DNA of 58,447 nt from Lactobacillus gallinarum DSM 10532 = JCM 2011 (GCF_001434975.1 NZ_AZEL01000002.1:1-58447); one strand, 5' to 3'; counted from the stretch's first letter, positions 46,017-56,714 are shown. Program-made: numbers and translations. Notes: a model not told the origin generated them from the sequence alone.

Positions 46017-46982
46017 ATGAGTAAAGCAAAAATTTTAGTTTTAGGTGGCTTAAGAGACGACGCCTTGACAGACTTAAAAGAAGTATGTGATATAACTATT
46101 GGACCTGTAGGTCATCGTCCAGATGATGATCGCCAATGGTTTTTAGATCATATCGCCGAATATGATGGTGTAATTGTTGCTAAGATGATTTTTGATAAGC
46201 AAATGATCGACGCAGCCAAGAATTTAAAAATAATTTCAACATATGGTGTTGGCTTTGATCATGTAGATACGGAATATGCAAAGGAAAACGAAATTGTAGT
46301 TTCAAATTGTCCTGAAAGTGTTCTGCGTCCAACTGCTGAATTAGCTCTAACAATGATTTTAGCTTCTGCACGTCGAATTCGTTACTATGATCATACTTTA
46401 CGTGAAGGCGTATTTTTAAATGCTGATGAATATGATAATCAAGGCTATTCAATCGAAGGCAAAACCTTGGGAATTTTAGGCATGGGTAGAATCGGTCAGC
46501 AAGTTGCTCGTTTTGCTAAGGCATTGGGGATGAAGGTTATCTATCATAATCGTCATCAACTTGATGAAAAAATTGAAGCGGAACTTGATGCTAAGTATGT
46601 TGACTTTGATGAATTAATTAAGAATGCTGATTTCTTAAGTTTACATGCTCCTGCAACCGATGAAACTTACCACATTATTAATGCCGATGTGTTTAAACAA
46701 ATGAAGGACACTGCATTTTTAATCAATGTAGCTCGCGGTTCTTTAGTTGATAGTGACGCTTTGATTTCTGCTTTAAAGAATGATGAAATTGCTGGTGCAG
46801 CATTAGATGTCTTTGAAAATGAGCCACATCCTAGACAAGAATTAGTGGAGATGGACAATGTAATTATGACTCCACATGTTGGTTCAGCTACTCATGTTGC
46901 TAGATTTAATTTATCTAAAGAAGCAGCCAATAATGTTTTATCCTTCTTTAAGGATGGCAAAGCCATCAATCAAATTAATTAA
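46017..46982 (+). CDS. D-isomer-specific 2-hydroxyacid dehydrogenase (glyoxylate/hydroxypyruvate reductase-like)
   Basis: NAD(P)-dependent reductase of 321 residues. Substrate-domain segments are STYGVGFDHVDTEYA and VLRPTAELALTMIL; the dinucleotide motif is GILGMGRIGQQVARFAKALG (about 150-169). Catalytic residues are Arg in NVARGSLVD, Glu in DVFENEPHP and His in TPHVGSATH. NHR after the beta-2 strand suggests NADP preference, an inference. It is more like the GhrB/2-ketogluconate reductase branch than D-LDH. The ribosome site is weak. It ends at a bidirectional terminator. Confidence 0.9.
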   Translation: MSKAKILVLGGLRDDALTDLKEVCDITIGPVGHRPDDDRQWFLDHIAEYDGVIVAKMIFDKQMIDAAKNLKIISTYGVGFDHVDTEYAKENEIVVSNCPESVLRPTAELALTMILASARRIRYYDHTLREGVFLNADEYDNQGYSIEGKTLGILGMGRIGQQVARFAKALGMKVIYHNRHQLDEKIEAELDAKYVDFDELIKNADFLSLHAPATDETYHIINADVFKQMKDTAFLINVARGSLVDSDALISALKNDEIAGAALDVFENEPHPRQELVEMDNVIMTPHVGSATHVARFNLSKEAANNVLSFFKDGKAINQIN

Positions 46983-46992
46983 AGACAATATA

Positions 46993-47022
46993 AAAAACAG
47001 CAATTTTGAAATTGCTGTTTTT
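46993..47022. terminator. Bidirectional terminator before the APC permease
   Basis: AAAAACAGCAATTT (46993-47006) and AAATTGCTGTTTTT (47009-47022) are complementary; the central bases form the loop. Confidence 0.9.
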
Positions 47023-47044
47023 ATTTTACATAATTTTGGGTATG

Positions 47045-48430
47045 TTAGTCGTGATCGAGTTGGCTGTGATGGTAGCCGTAGACAAAGTAAATAACAGTTC
47101 CAATTACTAGCCAAATGACAGCCATTAGATATACTTCAGAACTTAAATGACAAATCATAAAGATACAGATTAAACTAGAAATAATAGGTAAGTATGGATA
47201 ACCTGGAACTTTGAAGCCATCGTTGGTAATATCTGTTCTTTTTCTTAGTTTTAAAATACCGAAAGATACTAACGTAAAGGCAAAAAGAGTACCGAAGTTA
47301 ACCAAGTTAGCTAATTGATCTACTGAGAAGAATGCTGCACCAAGAGCAATAATAATAGTTACTACTACTAATGCGTTTTGAGGAGAATTGTGTTTTTTGT
47401 CTAACTTGCTGAAAGTAGTTGGAAGCAGGCCATCTCTAGCCATGGCATAAATTAAACGAGAACTTGAATAAATCATAGTCAACATCATAGTAGCCATTCC
47501 GAGCATTGCCCCAAATGACAGCAATTCTGCCACCCAATTTTGGTGAACGTATTGTAAAGCAAAAGCAACAGGGTTAGAAACGTTTAATTTGGTATAGTTA
47601 ACCATTCCTGTTAAGACAATTGATACGCCAAAGTATAGCAGAGCTGCAATTGCTAAAGTACCAATAATTCCTAGTGGCATGTTTTTCTTAGGATTTTTAA
47701 CTTCGGCAGCGGAAGAAGAAACTACATCGAATCCAAGAAAGGCAAAGAAAACCGTGGTTGCTCCCTTGATTACGCCTGAAAAATGATATGGCAAAAATGG
47801 ATGATAATTTGCTGGTTTAATAAAGTGTAAGCCGGCAAAGATGAAAATTAAGATAATAGCAATTTTGATAAATACTGCTACGATATTGATCTTAATTGAA
47901 TTTTTCATTCCTCGAGAAAGCAAAATACTGATCAAGAGAATGATTAAAACGGACACTAGGTCAAAATAAACACCATGACTTAGATCCATTGGCCCTGAAA
48001 CGGCATGGGGAATTTTGAGGCCGAATGGACTAATAAAAGAGCTGAAATAAGAGGACCAACCAGCGGCTACTGTAGCTACAGAGAGCATGTATTCAAGAAT
48101 TAAAGCCCAACCGATAATCCAGCCGGCAAATTCACCGTACACAATATTCCCGTATGAATAGGCACTACCAGCAACTGGAATAGCTGAAGCAAATTCGGCG
48201 TAACACATCCCTGCAAGCGCACAAACTATAGCAGCTACTACGAATGATAAACTTACACCTGGCCCGGCTAGGGTAGCGGCTACTGTTCCTGGTAAGATGA
48301 AAATCCCAGTACCAATTACAGCACCTACCCCGAGGGACATTAAGTCTACTGCATTCATTGTCTTGGCAAATTTAATATCTTTACCTAGATAATTTTGAAT
48401 GCTTTGTTTTCTGAAAATATTAAATCTCAT
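47045..48430 (-). CDS. APC-superfamily amino acid permease (cationic amino acid transporter type)
   Basis: A 461-residue permease with about 12 helices. It starts with the amphipathic MRFNIFRKQSIQNYLG. Family motifs are LMSLGVGAVIGTGIFILPG in helix 1 (about 31-49), AFLGFDVVSSSAAEVKNPKKNMP in helix 6 and the following loop (about 231-253), and RLIYAMARDGLLP (about 327-339). These resemble the CAT/YfnA branch. The substrate is uncertain. AAGGGATG precedes ATG 48430. It is a single-gene unit with a terminator on its 3' side. Confidence 0.92.
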   Translation of the reverse strand: MRFNIFRKQSIQNYLGKDIKFAKTMNAVDLMSLGVGAVIGTGIFILPGTVAATLAGPGVSLSFVVAAIVCALAGMCYAEFASAIPVAGSAYSYGNIVYGEFAGWIIGWALILEYMLSVATVAAGWSSYFSSFISPFGLKIPHAVSGPMDLSHGVYFDLVSVLIILLISILLSRGMKNSIKINIVAVFIKIAIILIFIFAGLHFIKPANYHPFLPYHFSGVIKGATTVFFAFLGFDVVSSSAAEVKNPKKNMPLGIIGTLAIAALLYFGVSIVLTGMVNYTKLNVSNPVAFALQYVHQNWVAELLSFGAMLGMATMMLTMIYSSSRLIYAMARDGLLPTTFSKLDKKHNSPQNALVVVTIIIALGAAFFSVDQLANLVNFGTLFAFTLVSFGILKLRKRTDITNDGFKVPGYPYLPIISSLICIFMICHLSSEVYLMAVIWLVIGTVIYFVYGYHHSQLDHD

Positions 48431-48493
48431 TACATCATCCCTTAAAATAAAGTTAGATTAATTTTACATTATATTTTTAATTTTTTGAAGAAT

Positions 48494-48527
48494 AAAAAGC
48501 CCTATTTTGCAATAAATAGGACTTTTT
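48494..48527 (-). terminator. Terminator after the DedA gene
   Basis: AAAAAGCCCTATTT (48494-48507) pairs with AAATAGGACTTTTT (48514-48527) with one mismatch. The T run on the minus strand directly follows the DedA stop. Confidence 0.8.
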
Positions 48528-48530
48528 GTG

Positions 48531-49145
48531 TTAATTCTTAATTTTTTGTTTGTACCACTTGAATGAAAAGCAGATCATTGTGACCACACTTAAGCCGGCA
48601 ATGATTAAAGAGTATTCTTCAAAGATAGTAACAATAACTTGCCATTTTTCTCCCATGTATGAACCTAAAGCTACTAAAATTGTATTCCAGACTAAGCTTC
48701 CTAAGGTAGTGTAAATTAAGAACTTAGACATTTTTACTTTTGCGGTTCCTGCTGGAATAGAGATTAAGCTTCGTACGACAGGGATGCAGCGTCCGTAGAA
48801 AATAGCGCCTGTGCCATACTTATCAAACCAATTAATGGCCTTTTGTACATCTCCTCTTTTAAAGCCAAGCATTTTGAACGCTTTGTGATCTATGATGCGT
48901 TCTAAACGTTCTTCATTTAGGAACCAACCAACACCGTATAAAATTAAGGCTCCAAGTACTGCACCAATAGTAGAGGCAATAATTGTTCCCACAACTGTCA
49001 TTTGTGAGTGGTGTGTAGCAAAGCCAGCGAAAGAAAGAATTACTTCGGAAGGAATTGGCGGAAAAACGTTTTCGATAGCAATTAGAAAACTGATGGCCAT
49101 GTAGCCAAATTGGTTGATTAAGTCAAAAACAAAATTAGTCATCAT
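48531..49145 (-). CDS. DedA/SNARE-associated family membrane protein
   Basis: A 204-residue membrane protein with about five helices. Typical DedA features are the FIAIENVFPPIPSEVILSFAGF segment (about 19-40), GALILYGVGWFLNEERLERI, and the FDKYGTGAIFYGRCIPVVRSLISIPAG loop (about 108-134) with the conserved Arg. DedA proteins act in lipid carrier recycling or flippase activity, as established for UptA/DedA members. GAGGATAC precedes tandem ATGs at 49145 and 49142. Confidence 0.9.
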   Translation of the reverse strand: MMTNFVFDLINQFGYMAISFLIAIENVFPPIPSEVILSFAGFATHHSQMTVVGTIIASTIGAVLGALILYGVGWFLNEERLERIIDHKAFKMLGFKRGDVQKAINWFDKYGTGAIFYGRCIPVVRSLISIPAGTAKVKMSKFLIYTTLGSLVWNTILVALGSYMGEKWQVIVTIFEEYSLIIAGLSVVTMICFSFKWYKQKIKN

Positions 49146-49287
49146 GTATCCTCTATATTTCTATATCAATGTACATTTAATTTAGCAAATTTTGATATAA
49201 ATAGCTATGGCTTGTGAGCAAAGTTAATATCTTCTTAAAAAAGCTGTGGTACACTATTACATACGAATTTTTGTTAGGATGAGAATA

Positions 49288-51090
49288 ATGGCAACACAAT
49301 TAATTGAAAATAAATTAAAACTTTTGCCAGAGAAACCGGGCTGTTATTTGATGAAAGATATTAATGGTACGGTTATTTATGTTGGCAAATCTAAAAATCT
49401 AAAAAATAGAGTACGTTCTTATTTTAAAAGCAAACAAGTAGGACGAAGGGCAGAACTTGTTCGTGAAATTAGAGATTATGACATCATTACTGTTTCTACA
49501 GACAAAGAAGCCTTTTTATTAGAAATTACTTTAATCAAGAAATACCAACCATATTACAATGTGCAATTAAAGCAAGGGACAGGCTATCCGTATATTGAAA
49601 TTACACGGGAACATGATCCTCAGACACGTTTAACAAGTATTGTACGTAAAGATGGTGGCTACTATTTTGGGCCTTATCCCAATGTCTATGCTGCACAGGC
49701 TACCTTGAAGTTTATTCAAAAAGTTTTTCCATTAAGACGCTGTCATGGTTATCAAGGACGCCCATGTCTTTATTATCATATGGGGCAATGCTTAGGTGCT
49801 TGCTTTAAAAAGGTTCCTCAAAAGGAGTACGATGAGCAGATTAAAAAGATCAAACGTTTTTTGAATGGAGATATCGGTGCAGTTAAGCAAGATTTAACTC
49901 AAAAAATGGAGCAGGCTTCTGAACAGCTTGAATTTGAAAGAGCTGCGGAGATACGTGATCAGTTAAAATATATTGAAGAAACTGTTGAAAAGCAGAAAAT
50001 TATTTCTAATGATAATACTCAACGTGATATTTTTAACTATTATGTTGATAAATCATGGATTTCTATTCAGATTTTCTTCTTGCGTCAGGCCAAATTATTG
50101 CGGCGTGAGACACGCATGTTTCCATTGACTGACACCACTGATCCAGAAGACGCCTTTACTTCTTTTATTGTGCAATTTTATGGTCAAAAAAACCGTGTTC
50201 TTCCTAAAGAAGTATTGATTCCAGCAGGATTTGATAATGCTACTTTAGCAGAGGTTTTAACAGTACCGGTTAGAACTCCTCAGCGTGGTCAAAAGAAGTC
50301 CTTGCTTGATATGGCTAAAGACAATGCTAAGTTGAAGTTAGACGATAAGTTTAGATTATTAGAACTAGGCAACCGTAAGACCAAAGGTGCCCAAAAAGAA
50401 ATCTTCGATGCACTAGGCTTGCCATATGGCCACATTATTGAAAGTTTTGACCACTCGCACATTCAAGGAGCAGATCCAGTTTCTGCTTTAGTAGTATTCA
50501 AAGATGGAGAACCTGATAAAACGGCTTACCGTAAATATAAGTTAAAAGGCGAAGTTGAACATCAAAACGGAGGCGATGAAGTTCGCAATACCCGTGAAGT
50601 TGTTCGCCGTCGATATGGTCGTTTATTGCGCGAACATAAGAAGATGCCAGATTTGATTTTGATGGACGGTGGTCAAATTCAGGTTGATGCTTGTGAGGAT
50701 GTTTTGCGTAATGAGCTTAATTTAAATATTCCGGTAGCGGGTATGGTAAAGGATGACAAACACCGGACTAACCATTTGCTGTTTGGTGATCCGATTAACG
50801 GCGTGCCATTAAAACTAATACCGTTGAATCCAAAATCTGAAGGCTTTTATTTAATGACTCGAATTCAGGATGAAGTTCACCGTTTTGCCATCACTTTTCA
50901 CCGTAGAAGACATGCTAAAAATGCTTTATCTAGCCGGTTAGATTCAATTAAGGGAATTGGACCCAAGAGCCGGAATAAGTTATTGCGCAAGTTTGGTTCC
51001 TTGAAGAAAATTAAAGAAGCATCAGTGGATGATTTGCGTGCAGCAGGGTTGACATTACCCCAAGCACAAACTGTAAAATTAATGTTGTAA
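49288..51090 (+). CDS. uvrC: Excinuclease ABC subunit C
   Basis: The dual-incision nuclease of nucleotide-excision repair, 600 residues. It has an N-terminal GIY-YIG domain (GCYLMKDINGTVIYVGKSKNL), a Cys-containing zinc-like region (RRCHGYQGRPCLYYHMGQCLGAC), a UVR motif (ASEQLEFERAAEIRDQL, about 205-221), an RNase H-like domain with SFDHSHIQGA and MDGG, and a C-terminal helix-hairpin-helix (SIKGIGPKSRNKLL). I start at ATG 49288 after AGGATGAG; the GTG at 49246 is unsupported. Confidence 0.96.
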   Translation: MATQLIENKLKLLPEKPGCYLMKDINGTVIYVGKSKNLKNRVRSYFKSKQVGRRAELVREIRDYDIITVSTDKEAFLLEITLIKKYQPYYNVQLKQGTGYPYIEITREHDPQTRLTSIVRKDGGYYFGPYPNVYAAQATLKFIQKVFPLRRCHGYQGRPCLYYHMGQCLGACFKKVPQKEYDEQIKKIKRFLNGDIGAVKQDLTQKMEQASEQLEFERAAEIRDQLKYIEETVEKQKIISNDNTQRDIFNYYVDKSWISIQIFFLRQAKLLRRETRMFPLTDTTDPEDAFTSFIVQFYGQKNRVLPKEVLIPAGFDNATLAEVLTVPVRTPQRGQKKSLLDMAKDNAKLKLDDKFRLLELGNRKTKGAQKEIFDALGLPYGHIIESFDHSHIQGADPVSALVVFKDGEPDKTAYRKYKLKGEVEHQNGGDEVRNTREVVRRRYGRLLREHKKMPDLILMDGGQIQVDACEDVLRNELNLNIPVAGMVKDDKHRTNHLLFGDPINGVPLKLIPLNPKSEGFYLMTRIQDEVHRFAITFHRRRHAKNALSSRLDSIKGIGPKSRNKLLRKFGSLKKIKEASVDDLRAAGLTLPQAQTVKLML

Positions 51091-51168
51091 AACCCAGAAT
51101 TCGCGCTGTTGAGCGTATTTGTGTGGTATAGTATAAAAGTTAGATTGAGACGGAAGGAAGAGATAAAC

Positions 51169-52473
51169 ATGCCTACATTTGTTGATCAGACTAAAATTGA
51201 AGTCCAAGCCGGAAAAGGCGGCGATGGCATGGTGGCTTTCCGCCATGAAAAATATGTTCCAAATGGCGGACCAGCAGGCGGTGATGGCGGCCGCGGCGGC
51301 AGCATTATTTTTGTTGCAGATAGTGGTTTGCGTACTTTAATGGATTTCCGTTACCGACGCAAGTTTAAAGCCGATAGTGGTGAAAATGGTCGAATAAAAT
51401 CCCAATATGGTCGTGCAGCTAAGGACCTCTACTTGAAGGTACCTGTGGGGACAACCGTTTATGATTTTAATACTGGTGAATTAATTGGCGACCTAGTTGA
51501 AAAGGGCCAAGAGTTAGTAGTAGCAAAAGGCGGCCGCGGTGGCCGTGGTAATATTCACTTTGCTACGAGTGTAAATACCGCTCCTGAAATTGCAGAAAAT
51601 GGTGAACCTGGTGAAGACAGAGTTTTACGTCTTGAGTTAAAGCTCTTGGCTGATGTTGGTTTAGTAGGATTCCCATCAGTGGGTAAATCTACTTTATTGT
51701 CAGTAACCACTAAGGCTAAGCCAAAGATTGCAGCCTACCAATTTACTACTTTAACTCCTAACTTGGGAATGGTAATTCTACCAGATGGTCGTGACTTTTC
51801 AATGGCCGATTTGCCAGGTTTAATTGAAGGAGCTAGCCAAGGCGTAGGACTTGGTATTCAATTTTTGCGTCACGTTGAAAGAACTAAGGTAATTTTGCAC
51901 TTAGTGTCAATGGACCCTAATAATGGTCGTGAAGCAATTGAAGACTATCACACCATCAAAAACGAGCTGAAAAATTACGAAACAGATTTATCCAAAAAAC
52001 GAGAACTAATTGTTGCCTCTCAAATGGATATTCCTGGTGCGGAAGAAAAGCTTGCCGCATTTAAGAAGGCGTTAAAAGAAGAGGAAAACAATGAACCTGT
52101 TTATGAAATTTCCAGTGTAACTCATAAAGGTGTCAATAAGCTTATGAATGATACTGCAACGCTTGTTGAAGAAGTAGAAAAAGAGCGTGCAGAAGAAGAG
52201 CCTAAGGTTGTACAAAAGACCAAGGAATACAAGTATCAGGCACCACAAAAGAATGAATTTACTATTGAAAAAGTTGGAGAACACGAATTTGTTGTTAAGG
52301 GCGAACAGTTAGAAAGATTAGTTCAAATGACTAACTTGGATCACCAAGACGGAATTATGCGCTTAGCAAGACGTCTTAAGAGATTAGGCGTTGATGATGC
52401 ATTGCGTGAAAAGGGAGCAGTTAATGGTGACGATGTCGCCATCGGCAAATTTGTCTTTGAATTCGTGCAATAA
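51169..52473 (+). CDS. obgE: GTPase Obg
   Basis: Ribosome-associated GTPase of 434 residues. A glycine-rich Obg domain ([28 protein letters not shown]; about 1-157) precedes the G domain with G1 GFPSVGKST (about 165-173), G3 [10 protein letters not shown], and the TNKMD-like G4 VASQMDIPG (a variant), followed by the C-terminal OCT domain (about 355-434). I choose ATG 51169 after GGAAGGAAG; the earlier TTG is unsupported. It lies 78 bases after uvrC. Confidence 0.95.
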   Translation: MPTFVDQTKIEVQAGKGGDGMVAFRHEKYVPNGGPAGGDGGRGGSIIFVADSGLRTLMDFRYRRKFKADSGENGRIKSQYGRAAKDLYLKVPVGTTVYDFNTGELIGDLVEKGQELVVAKGGRGGRGNIHFATSVNTAPEIAENGEPGEDRVLRLELKLLADVGLVGFPSVGKSTLLSVTTKAKPKIAAYQFTTLTPNLGMVILPDGRDFSMADLPGLIEGASQGVGLGIQFLRHVERTKVILHLVSMDPNNGREAIEDYHTIKNELKNYETDLSKKRELIVASQMDIPGAEEKLAAFKKALKEEENNEPVYEISSVTHKGVNKLMNDTATLVEEVEKERAEEEPKVVQKTKEYKYQAPQKNEFTIEKVGEHEFVVKGEQLERLVQMTNLDHQDGIMRLARRLKRLGVDDALREKGAVNGDDVAIGKFVFEFVQ

Positions 52474-52481
52474 GGGTAGAA

Positions 52482-54416
52482 ATGAATATGAGAAGAAATC
52501 GGTTTATTACAGGATATTCTGGACTTAGAACATTAGCAGTTATAGGGGTAATACTTTATCACTTTGATCCTAATTCTTTTATCGGCGGGTATCTAGGAGT
52601 GCCGATTTTTTTCGTTTTGTCAGGCTATTTAGTGACCGATCATATGCTTAATTCATATGATCAAACTGGTTCTTATAACAATCGCCATTTTTATTTGAAT
52701 AGAATTAAGAGACTTTATCCGCAATTAATTGCAGTATTATGGATAAGCGCAACATATATTTTTCTTTTTCAAAGGAATTTATTAGCTAAACTAAATCAAA
52801 TTGTTTTTGCTAATTTGCTAAATGTCTTTAATTTTTGGCAAATAAATAATGGTCAAAGCTATTTTGAACGTTTTGCCAATAATGAATCGCCGTTTACGAA
52901 CTTGTGGACGATGTCCATCGAAGGACAATTTTATATAATATGGCCGTTAGTCATCTTTTTGTTAGTCAAATTAGTTAAAAAGAAGAAACGAATTTTTTAC
53001 TTCTTATTAGCGCTATCTTTTTTGTCAGCATTAGAAATGGCAATATTATATTTAACTAAAACTGACATTAATCGAATTTATTACGGAACAGATACTCGAT
53101 TTTTCTCATTAGGATTGGGAGCCGCTTTAGCTGTTATTTGGCCAGTAGAGGTGTTAAATCCAGAAGTGCCAAAGCAAGATAGAATCATATTAGACTTAGT
53201 AGGTCTTGTTTCCTTTATTTTGCTTTTGGTAATGTATTTTGCTAAGGCGATGAATCCACAACAAGCATTTGCATATTGTGGTGGGATGCTGCTATTTTCA
53301 TTGATTGTGTGCATTTTTGCTGGAGTAATTGCACATCCAAGCAGTCATTGGAATCAAATTATGACTAATAAGCTTTTTGATTGGATCGGTTCAAGAAGTT
53401 ATGGCATTTATCTTTATCAATTCCCAGTAATGATTTTCTTTGAATCTAAAATTAATAACCTGGGCGATCATCCCGTCATGTATCGAATCATTGAATTGAT
53501 TTTAATTTTAACTATTAGTGAAATAACATACCGTTTAATCGAGCGGCCAATGAGTAAGATTACTTGGAAGAAGACCAAACAATATTTTGCTCATGTTTTC
53601 GATATGCAAGCTAGAAATTATGTGAAGAAAGGTCAAGCCGTATTAGCCGCATTTGTGATAATATTTGGCAGCATTGCTATTGCGATTTCTCTTCATGTTA
53701 AAGCAGAAGATTTTAATAAAAGTCAGTTAGCGCAAAGAATAAATCGTAACGCTAAAAAACAAAAGTCAGATAATGCTAAATTAATTGAAAAGTTAAAAAA
53801 GCAGAAAAAGCAGAAAAAACAAAAAGAAAATGAATCAAAAATTATAAAAGAAGCGGCTGAGAAAGCAAAAAGTAATCCAGTTAATCAATCATATGTTAAA
53901 TATGGTATTTCTCAACTTGATTTGGAATTAGCACAAAAAATTCAGGTAACTGCGATCGGGGATTCCGTCATGGCAGGATCAAGCAATGATCTTAAGCAGC
54001 TAATGCCTAAAGCTTTGATTGACGCCGCAGTATCTCGTCAATTAAATGTGGCCTTTGGTTTGTTAGATAGTTATAAGAGACAGGGTGTCTTAGCCGACAA
54101 CGTGCTGATTGGCTTAGGTACGAATGGCCCATTTTCAATGGATGATTTAAATAGGATTATGCAAGAAGTTGGACCTAAACGAAAAGTATTTTGGATCAAT
54201 GTTCATGTACCAACTCGTGATTGGCAAAGACCAGTAAATGATTTGCTAAAGCAAGGTGCAAAACGATATCATAATCTTATAGTCATTGACTGGTATTCAT
54301 ATTCAAAGAATCATCCTAAATGGTTTTATGATGACCATACTCATCCGAATATTAAGGGTTCTAAATATTACAGTACCTTTATCACTAAGACAATTATTAA
54401 GCATTCAAAGTTTTAA
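52482..54416 (+). CDS. Acyltransferase 3/SGNH membrane protein (OatA-like O-acetyltransferase)
   Basis: A 644-residue protein: about ten to eleven helices of the acyltransferase-3 domain (residues 1-415, with GYSGLRTLAVIGVILYHF and FFVLSGYLVTDHML), a Lys-rich coiled linker (about 418-470) and an extracellular SGNH domain starting at AIGDSVMAGSSN (catalytic Ser) and ending with DDHTHPN (catalytic Asp and His). This is the OatA layout, which acetylates muramic acid of peptidoglycan and confers lysozyme resistance. Other surface-polymer acyltransferases share it. ATG 52482 is five bases after AAGGG; ATG 52488 is an alternative. It begins eight bases after obgE. Confidence 0.9.
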   Translation: MNMRRNRFITGYSGLRTLAVIGVILYHFDPNSFIGGYLGVPIFFVLSGYLVTDHMLNSYDQTGSYNNRHFYLNRIKRLYPQLIAVLWISATYIFLFQRNLLAKLNQIVFANLLNVFNFWQINNGQSYFERFANNESPFTNLWTMSIEGQFYIIWPLVIFLLVKLVKKKKRIFYFLLALSFLSALEMAILYLTKTDINRIYYGTDTRFFSLGLGAALAVIWPVEVLNPEVPKQDRIILDLVGLVSFILLLVMYFAKAMNPQQAFAYCGGMLLFSLIVCIFAGVIAHPSSHWNQIMTNKLFDWIGSRSYGIYLYQFPVMIFFESKINNLGDHPVMYRIIELILILTISEITYRLIERPMSKITWKKTKQYFAHVFDMQARNYVKKGQAVLAAFVIIFGSIAIAISLHVKAEDFNKSQLAQRINRNAKKQKSDNAKLIEKLKKQKKQKKQKENESKIIKEAAEKAKSNPVNQSYVKYGISQLDLELAQKIQVTAIGDSVMAGSSNDLKQLMPKALIDAAVSRQLNVAFGLLDSYKRQGVLADNVLIGLGTNGPFSMDDLNRIMQEVGPKRKVFWINVHVPTRDWQRPVNDLLKQGAKRYHNLIVIDWYSYSKNHPKWFYDDHTHPNIKGSKYYSTFITKTIIKHSKF

Positions 54417-54434
54417 GTTTAGAATAGGATTTTC

Positions 54435-55373
54435 ATGGAATTACAATTTTTGGGCACTGGAGCAGGACAGCCGTCTAAACAGCGTAATGTTTCAAGTGTC
54501 GCGCTTAAGTTATTAGATGAATTAAATGAAATTTGGCTATTTGATGTTGGGGAGGCTACTCAACATCAAATTTTGAGAACAAATATTAGATTAAGAAAAG
54601 TTACGAAAATTTTTATTTCGCATAATCATGGTGATCATATTTTTGGCTTACCAGGACTTCTTTCAACTCGATCGTTTCAAGGGGATGTAGGTCCATTAAC
54701 TATTTATGGTCCTGCTGGTATTGAACAATTTGTTAAAATTTCATTGAAAGTATCAAGAACTAAAGTATCGTATCCAATTAAATTTGTGGAATTATCTAAA
54801 CCAGGTTTAATTTGTCAGGATAAGGGATTTCGTGTTTATACTGATCGATTAGATCACAGAATACCTAGTTTTGGATTTAGAGTAGTGGAAGATTCTCACC
54901 CTGGTGAACTTTTAATTGATAAACTAGCAAAGTATAATATTCCTAACGGCCCACTTCTGGGTAAATTAAAACGAGGTGAGCAAGTTACTTTAGCTGATGG
55001 AACGGTGCTAAATGGCAAGGACTTTTTAGGTGCTGAAAAGCCAGGTAGAATTGTCACCATTATTTACGATACTCGGTCTACACCAAGTATTGCTCGTTTG
55101 GCAAAGGATGCTGATGTTTTAGTTCATGAGTCAACTTTTGCCGGGAATGAAGCTAAGCTGGCTCATAGTTATTACCATTCAACTTCTGTTCAAGCAGCTA
55201 AAATTGCTAAAGAGGAAAATGTTAAGAAGCTATGCTTGAGTCATATTTCTGCTCGTTATATGGGTAGCAAGGCCAAAAAACTTGAGAGTCAAGCTAAGAA
55301 GGTTTTCCCGAATACAATATTAGTTAATGATTTTGATCAAGTTAATATTCCAATGAAAGGTTCAGAAGAATGA
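54435..55373 (+). CDS. rnz: Ribonuclease Z
   Basis: tRNA 3'-end processing endonuclease, 312 residues, short form. The metallo-beta-lactamase motif [13 protein letters not shown] (about 61-73) supplies zinc ligands, with further ones in [16 protein letters not shown] and LSHISAR. The N-terminal [21 protein letters not shown] and the PGR..Y..DT region distinguish RNase Z from other MBL enzymes. The stop overlaps the SDR gene start (ATGA). It has the expected exosite insertion. Confidence 0.96.
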   Translation: MELQFLGTGAGQPSKQRNVSSVALKLLDELNEIWLFDVGEATQHQILRTNIRLRKVTKIFISHNHGDHIFGLPGLLSTRSFQGDVGPLTIYGPAGIEQFVKISLKVSRTKVSYPIKFVELSKPGLICQDKGFRVYTDRLDHRIPSFGFRVVEDSHPGELLIDKLAKYNIPNGPLLGKLKRGEQVTLADGTVLNGKDFLGAEKPGRIVTIIYDTRSTPSIARLAKDADVLVHESTFAGNEAKLAHSYYHSTSVQAAKIAKEENVKKLCLSHISARYMGSKAKKLESQAKKVFPNTILVNDFDQVNIPMKGSEE

Positions 55374-56164
55374 AAGATTCATTAAGAAATAAAGTTGTTA
55401 TTGTTACTGGTGCTTCAAGCGGTATTGGTCGTTCAATTGTTCTTGAAAGTGCTGGCCGCGGTGCTACCGTCATTTTGATTGCTAGAAGAAAAGAACGTCT
55501 GGACGAAATTGCGGCAGAAGCTAGAGAATTATCTGGTGCAGAAGCTTACGTTTTCCCGACAGATATGGGCAAGCCTGATGATATTGAAAAGGCTTTTGAT
55601 GAAATCACCAAGCAAGTTAAGCATATTGATTTCTTAGTTAACTGTGCAGGCTTTGGTAAGTTCGAAGAATTTATGGAACAAAAGATGCAAGATGTAACCA
55701 ACATATTCCAAGTAAATGTTTTAGGTTTGATGTACTTCACTAGATTGGTCGGTCGCGTCATGATGGAACAAGAGACCGGTCAAATCATTAACTTCGGTTC
55801 AATTACTGGTAAAGTTCCAACTACTAAGTCAGCTGCTTACAGCGCTTCTAAGGCTGCAGTTATTCAATTCTCAAATGTACTGCGTCTAGAACTTAAGCCA
55901 TTCGGTGTTAAAGTGATGACAGTTAACCCAGGTCCTGTTTACACTAACTTCTTTAACATTGCTGATAAGACAGGCAACTATGTGGAAAATGTACAAGAGT
56001 TTATGCTTGATCCAGATGATGTAGCTTGGCAAGTTGTCCATTTCTTTGGCAGCGATAAGCGTGAACTTAATTTGCCATTAAGCTTGGCTGTATTGGCAAA
56101 ACTTTACAACTTATTCCCAGCACTTGGTGATAAGCTTTCTTTAAAATTTGCTTCTAGAAAGTAA
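55370..56164 (+). CDS. Short-chain dehydrogenase/reductase
   Basis: Classical SDR of 264 residues. NAD(P) motif VTGASSGIG (about 12-20), RKERLDE after beta-2 (favouring NADP), NCAGFG (about 88-93), and the active site with Ser in NFGSITGK and YSASKAAV (Tyr/Lys near 155-159). The family is clear and the substrate is not. It is translationally coupled to rnz by a four-base overlap (ATGA), the arrangement seen in many lactobacilli and bacilli. Confidence 0.93.
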   Translation: MKDSLRNKVVIVTGASSGIGRSIVLESAGRGATVILIARRKERLDEIAAEARELSGAEAYVFPTDMGKPDDIEKAFDEITKQVKHIDFLVNCAGFGKFEEFMEQKMQDVTNIFQVNVLGLMYFTRLVGRVMMEQETGQIINFGSITGKVPTTKSAAYSASKAAVIQFSNVLRLELKPFGVKVMTVNPGPVYTNFFNIADKTGNYVENVQEFMLDPDDVAWQVVHFFGSDKRELNLPLSLAVLAKLYNLFPALGDKLSLKFASRK

Positions 56165-56170
56165 TTGGAA

Positions 56171-56422
56171 ATGGAAAAAGAGAAGAATCTAATTATAGGC
56201 TCAATTATCGCTTTAATTGCGGTAATTTTCGTCGTTCTAAATACCGCACCAGTAGCAATTAATTTTGGCTTTTTTAAAGTTAGATTGCCATTAATCGTTA
56301 TTTTGGTAGTGATGGTAATTATTGGGATGATTATTGCTTGGTTTTTCGGCCGTGATAAAAAAGAGAAAGATAAGCAATATTTCGGTTCAATTTTAAATAA
56401 AAACAAGAAGAACCAAGAATAG
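56171..56422 (+). CDS. LapA/DUF1049 family membrane protein
   Basis: An 83-residue protein with two helices. It starts MEKEKNLIIGSIIALIAVIF, continues VVLNTAPVAINFGFF, then a second helix and a basic tail (GRDKKEKDKQY). This matches the lipopolysaccharide assembly protein A-like (DUF1049) family; in Gram-positives the role is unknown. I start at ATG 56171; a TTG at 56165 is in frame. It follows the SDR stop by six bases. Confidence 0.82.
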   Translation: MEKEKNLIIGSIIALIAVIFVVLNTAPVAINFGFFKVRLPLIVILVVMVIIGMIIAWFFGRDKKEKDKQYFGSILNKNKKNQE

Positions 56423-56523
56423 ATCTTGATTTATTCTTAATTGAATAGTATGATTGAATCACGTGAGTAATTCAGGGTTAATTAATCCTGAAGCTTAAGA
56501 CTACAATAAAGGAGATCAATTAA

Positions 56524-56712
56524 ATGGCAGTTCCTGCAAGACATACTTCTAAACAAAAGAAACGTTCACGTCGTGGTCATATTAAGTTGAGTGTTCCAGC
56601 AATGCACTATGATGCAACTACTGGTGAATACCGCTTAAGCCACCGTGTTTCACCAAAGGGTTATTACAAGGGTCGTCAAGTTGTAAATAACAACGATAAC
56701 GGCAATAACTAA
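56524..56712 (+). CDS. rpmF: 50S ribosomal protein L32, zinc-free form
   Basis: 62 residues: [19 protein letters not shown], then [27 protein letters not shown]. The two CxxC pairs of the zinc-binding form are replaced (SxxG-type residues at the second), giving a cysteine-free C-minus version. AAAGGAGATC precedes ATG 56524. A separate terminator follows. Whether a zinc-binding paralogue exists elsewhere cannot be seen. Confidence 0.95.
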   Translation: MAVPARHTSKQKKRSRRGHIKLSVPAMHYDATTGEYRLSHRVSPKGYYKGRQVVNNNDNGNN

Positions 56713-56714
56713 TT

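Noticed and set aside
52482-54416. Lys-rich linker of the OatA-like protein as a frameshifted region
   Set aside because: The frame is continuous through it and the SGNH domain follows with its catalytic residues, so it is a genuine linker.
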